In this document: in pieces, positions 62,307-64,000 of the stretch
Position numbering within the stretch: position 1 is the stretch's first letter
Layout: every line of letters starts with the position of its first letter
Assembly (NCBI RefSeq): GCF_027111335.1
Contig: NZ_CP114288.1
Coordinates: 3,224,001 to 3,288,000, forward strand
From: Flavobacterium aquiphilum
GTDB taxonomy: Bacteria > Bacteroidota > Bacteroidia > Flavobacteriales > Flavobacteriaceae
Reading direction: 5' to 3'
DNA: 64,000 nucleotides
Translations under genes and position numbers: made by a program
The notes under the pieces: generated by a model
What the model was told of the DNA's origin: nothing
The model's input: the letters and a program-made list of their open reading frames with translations, nothing else
The model's database searches: none

Positions 62307-64000
62307 ATGCAGACGGGAGAAAATGAACAGGCGCTCAGAAAGATAATGGATATGACCAGGCTCATCAGCATTATTATTTTAAGCATCCACTTTTATTATT
62401 ATTGCTATAGGGCTTTCTCTGAGTGGCAACTGGTTACTAAATTTAGTGATGCCATTTTAAGCAATATTTATCACACGGGCTTGTTTTTTAACTTTAATAA
62501 ATCCAAACTCCTTGCTTTGCTCTTTTTACTGATTTCCCTTTTGGGAGCAAAAGGACGAAAAGAGGAAAAAATGAATTATAAAACAGCTCTTGCCTACTTT
62601 TTTATTGGCTTATTAATTTACTTTATTAGCGGTCTTTCGTTTTGGCTATCTTTAGATTTTATTCCAATTGCAGTGGCATATATGGGAATAACTTCTATTG
62701 GTTATCTCTTGATGCTCACCGGGGGTACCCTTCTATCCCGTATCATAAAAAAAAGCTTGGATAGCCGGGACATCTTCAACAAAGAAAACGAAACTTTCCC
62801 TCAGGAAGAAAGGCTATTGGTAAACGAATATTCTATTAATTTACCAGCCCGTTATCATCTAAAAAACAAAATCAGAAACAGCTGGATCAATATTATCAAT
62901 CCCTTTCGGGGATTATTGGTATTGGGAACGCCCGGCTCAGGGAAGTCGTATTTCGTTATTCGTCATGTGATTACCCAACACATCCAAAAAGGCTTCAGCA
63001 TGTTTGTCTATGATTTTAAGTATGATGATCTCTCCAAAATTGTCTACAATACCTTTGAGAAATACAAAAAGAATTATCCTATTGCTCCAAAATGCTATTT
63101 TATCAATTTTGACAAGATTATGCACCGTTGCAATCCCCTCGACCCTCAAAGTATGGAAGACATTACCGATGCTTCGGAATCGGCACGAACCATTTTATTA
63201 GGACTCAACCGCGAATGGATCAAACGCCAAGGTGATTTTTTTGTGGAATCACCCATTAATTTTTTGTCAGCCATCATATGGTATTTGAGGCGTTATAAAG
63301 ATGGAGAATTTTGTACCCTGCCTCATGTCATTGAACTCATGCAGATGGATTACGACAGTCTCTTTACGCTGCTTAGGGCCGAAAAGGAAATCGAGGTACT
63401 GATCAATCCTTTTGTAAATGCCTATCTCAATGATGTAATGGAACAGCTTGAAGGACAAATCGCTTCCGCTAAAATAGCCATGGCACGGCTCTCCTCCCCT
63501 CAATTATATTATGTGCTCTCGGGAAATGACTTTACTTTGGACATTAACAATCCGTCAGCCCCAAAGATCGTCTGCATAGGTAACAACCCACAGAAAATAC
63601 AAATCTATGGTGCAGTGTTATCGCTTTATGTAAATAGGCTTGTAAAGCTGGTCAACAAAAAAGGAAAAATGAAATCCAGCCTGATCTTTGATGAATTCCC
63701 AACTATTTATCTCAACAATATGGACGGCTTAATTGCAACCGCCCGAAGCAATAAAGTGGCAACCTGCCTAGGCATACAGGATTTTAGCCAATTGCGTAAA
63801 GACTATGGACGCGAACAGGCCGATGTGATTATGAACATAACTGGCAATATCATTAGCGGGCAGGTAACCGGAGATACTTCCAAACAGCTATCGGAACGCA
63901 TAGGTAAAATCATGCAGGACCGTGAAAGCCTTTCTATTAATAGCAATGACACCTCCATTAGTCGTTCCAAACAGCTCGAAGCTGCCGTACCCCCTTCCAA
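62307..64000 (+). CDS. VirD4/TraG-type conjugative coupling protein (MobC-like), 3' end outside window
   Basis: An open frame of at least 564 residues running off the window, starting at ATG 62307 behind a good AAGAGG site. An N-terminal YWFCY-type membrane domain (residues 16-148, 'HFYYYCYRAFSEW', three to four segments) is followed by the TraG/VirD4 ATPase: Walker A GTPGSGKS (207-214), 'FVYDFKYDDLSK', and the Walker B-like 'SSLIFDEFPTIYL', then 'ISGQVTGDTSKQL'. It hands the relaxase-DNA complex to the transfer channel. Its usual neighbour, the relaxase, is ~59 kb away at 2185. Confidence 0.92.
   Translation, partial: MQTGENEQALRKIMDMTRLISIIILSIHFYYYCYRAFSEWQLVTKFSDAILSNIYHTGLFFNFNKSKLLALLFLLISLLGAKGRKEEKMNYKTALAYFFIGLLIYFISGLSFWLSLDFIPIAVAYMGITSIGYLLMLTGGTLLSRIIKKSLDSRDIFNKENETFPQEERLLVNEYSINLPARYHLKNKIRNSWINIINPFRGLLVLGTPGSGKSYFVIRHVITQHIQKGFSMFVYDFKYDDLSKIVYNTFEKYKKNYPIAPKCYFINFDKIMHRCNPLDPQSMEDITDASESARTILLGLNREWIKRQGDFFVESPINFLSAIIWYLRRYKDGEFCTLPHVIELMQMDYDSLFTLLRAEKEIEVLINPFVNAYLNDVMEQLEGQIASAKIAMARLSSPQLYYVLSGNDFTLDINNPSAPKIVCIGNNPQKIQIYGAVLSLYVNRLVKLVNKKGKMKSSLIFDEFPTIYLNNMDGLIATARSNKVATCLGIQDFSQLRKDYGREQADVIMNITGNIISGQVTGDTSKQLSERIGKIMQDRESLSINSNDTSISRSKQLEAAVPPS

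Overview
The window is AT-rich DNA from a Bacteroidota bacterium, most likely a Flavobacterium-like member of the Flavobacteriia. The evidence is a SusC/SusD pair with a FecR/ECF-sigma switch, three proteins with type IX secretion (T9SS) C-terminal sorting domains, Bacteroidetes-type mobilization genes, TAnnTTTG promoter boxes and flavobacterial protein families throughout. No rRNA or complete tRNA gene was seen.

The two ends look like one integrative conjugative element (ICE). At the left are a MauE/DoxX membrane protein (partial), a small ICE-type hypothetical, a possible oriT, a MobA-like accessory protein and a relaxase (1-3435). At the right is the VirD4/TraG-type coupling protein (62307 to the end). 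In Bacteroidetes elements the relaxase and coupling genes usually sit side by side. Here about 59 kb of cargo separates them.

The cargo is modular and many genes are decayed. (a) 3.4-11.5 kb: a beta-lactamase-fold serine hydrolase, a CocE/S15 hydrolase, a CPBP protease with a Crp/Fnr regulator plus a decayed second copy of that pair, a truncated alpha/beta hydrolase, a VOC protein and an AraC regulator. (b) 11.5-13.4 kb: a non-coding stretch rich in hairpins and repeats, a ChrB-domain gene and a probable integrase C-terminal relic. (c) 13.5-22.6 kb: a CPA2 antiporter split by a frameshift, a LytS/LytTR two-component pair, a broken SMR exporter, a TOTE-type primase-helicase and a Fic protein preceded by six evenly phased GGGTAAA-like repeats. 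(d) 22.8-32.8 kb: a polysaccharide utilization locus (GH123-like enzyme, SusE/F-like lipoprotein, SusD, SusC, FecR anti-sigma, ECF sigma). (e) 33.1-44.6 kb: a T9SS type B surface protein and an RHS polymorphic-toxin operon with a zincin-like tip and a probable lipoprotein immunity gene. (f) 45.8-52.2 kb: a large glycine-rich T9SS protein, an ArsR regulator with a visible operator and a truncated thioredoxin gene, and an outer-membrane phospholipase A. (g) 52.5-60.5 kb: a PaaI-type thioesterase and a cluster of SDRs, a Tat-exported alcohol dehydrogenase, a lipoprotein hydrolase and an acetyltransferase, with an AraC regulator at each side. (h) 60.6-62.1 kb: an AbiE-like toxin-antitoxin pair broken by frameshifts.

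Three ~48-bp direct repeats (13125, 22752, 33050) and two ~122-bp direct repeats (32927, 45343) lie at the module borders. The last ends in a tRNA-3'-end-like segment and is followed at once by a diverged copy of the relaxase 3' end. This suggests stepwise accretion by site-specific integration and recombination at the relaxase gene. It remains an inference, since no intact integrase is present.
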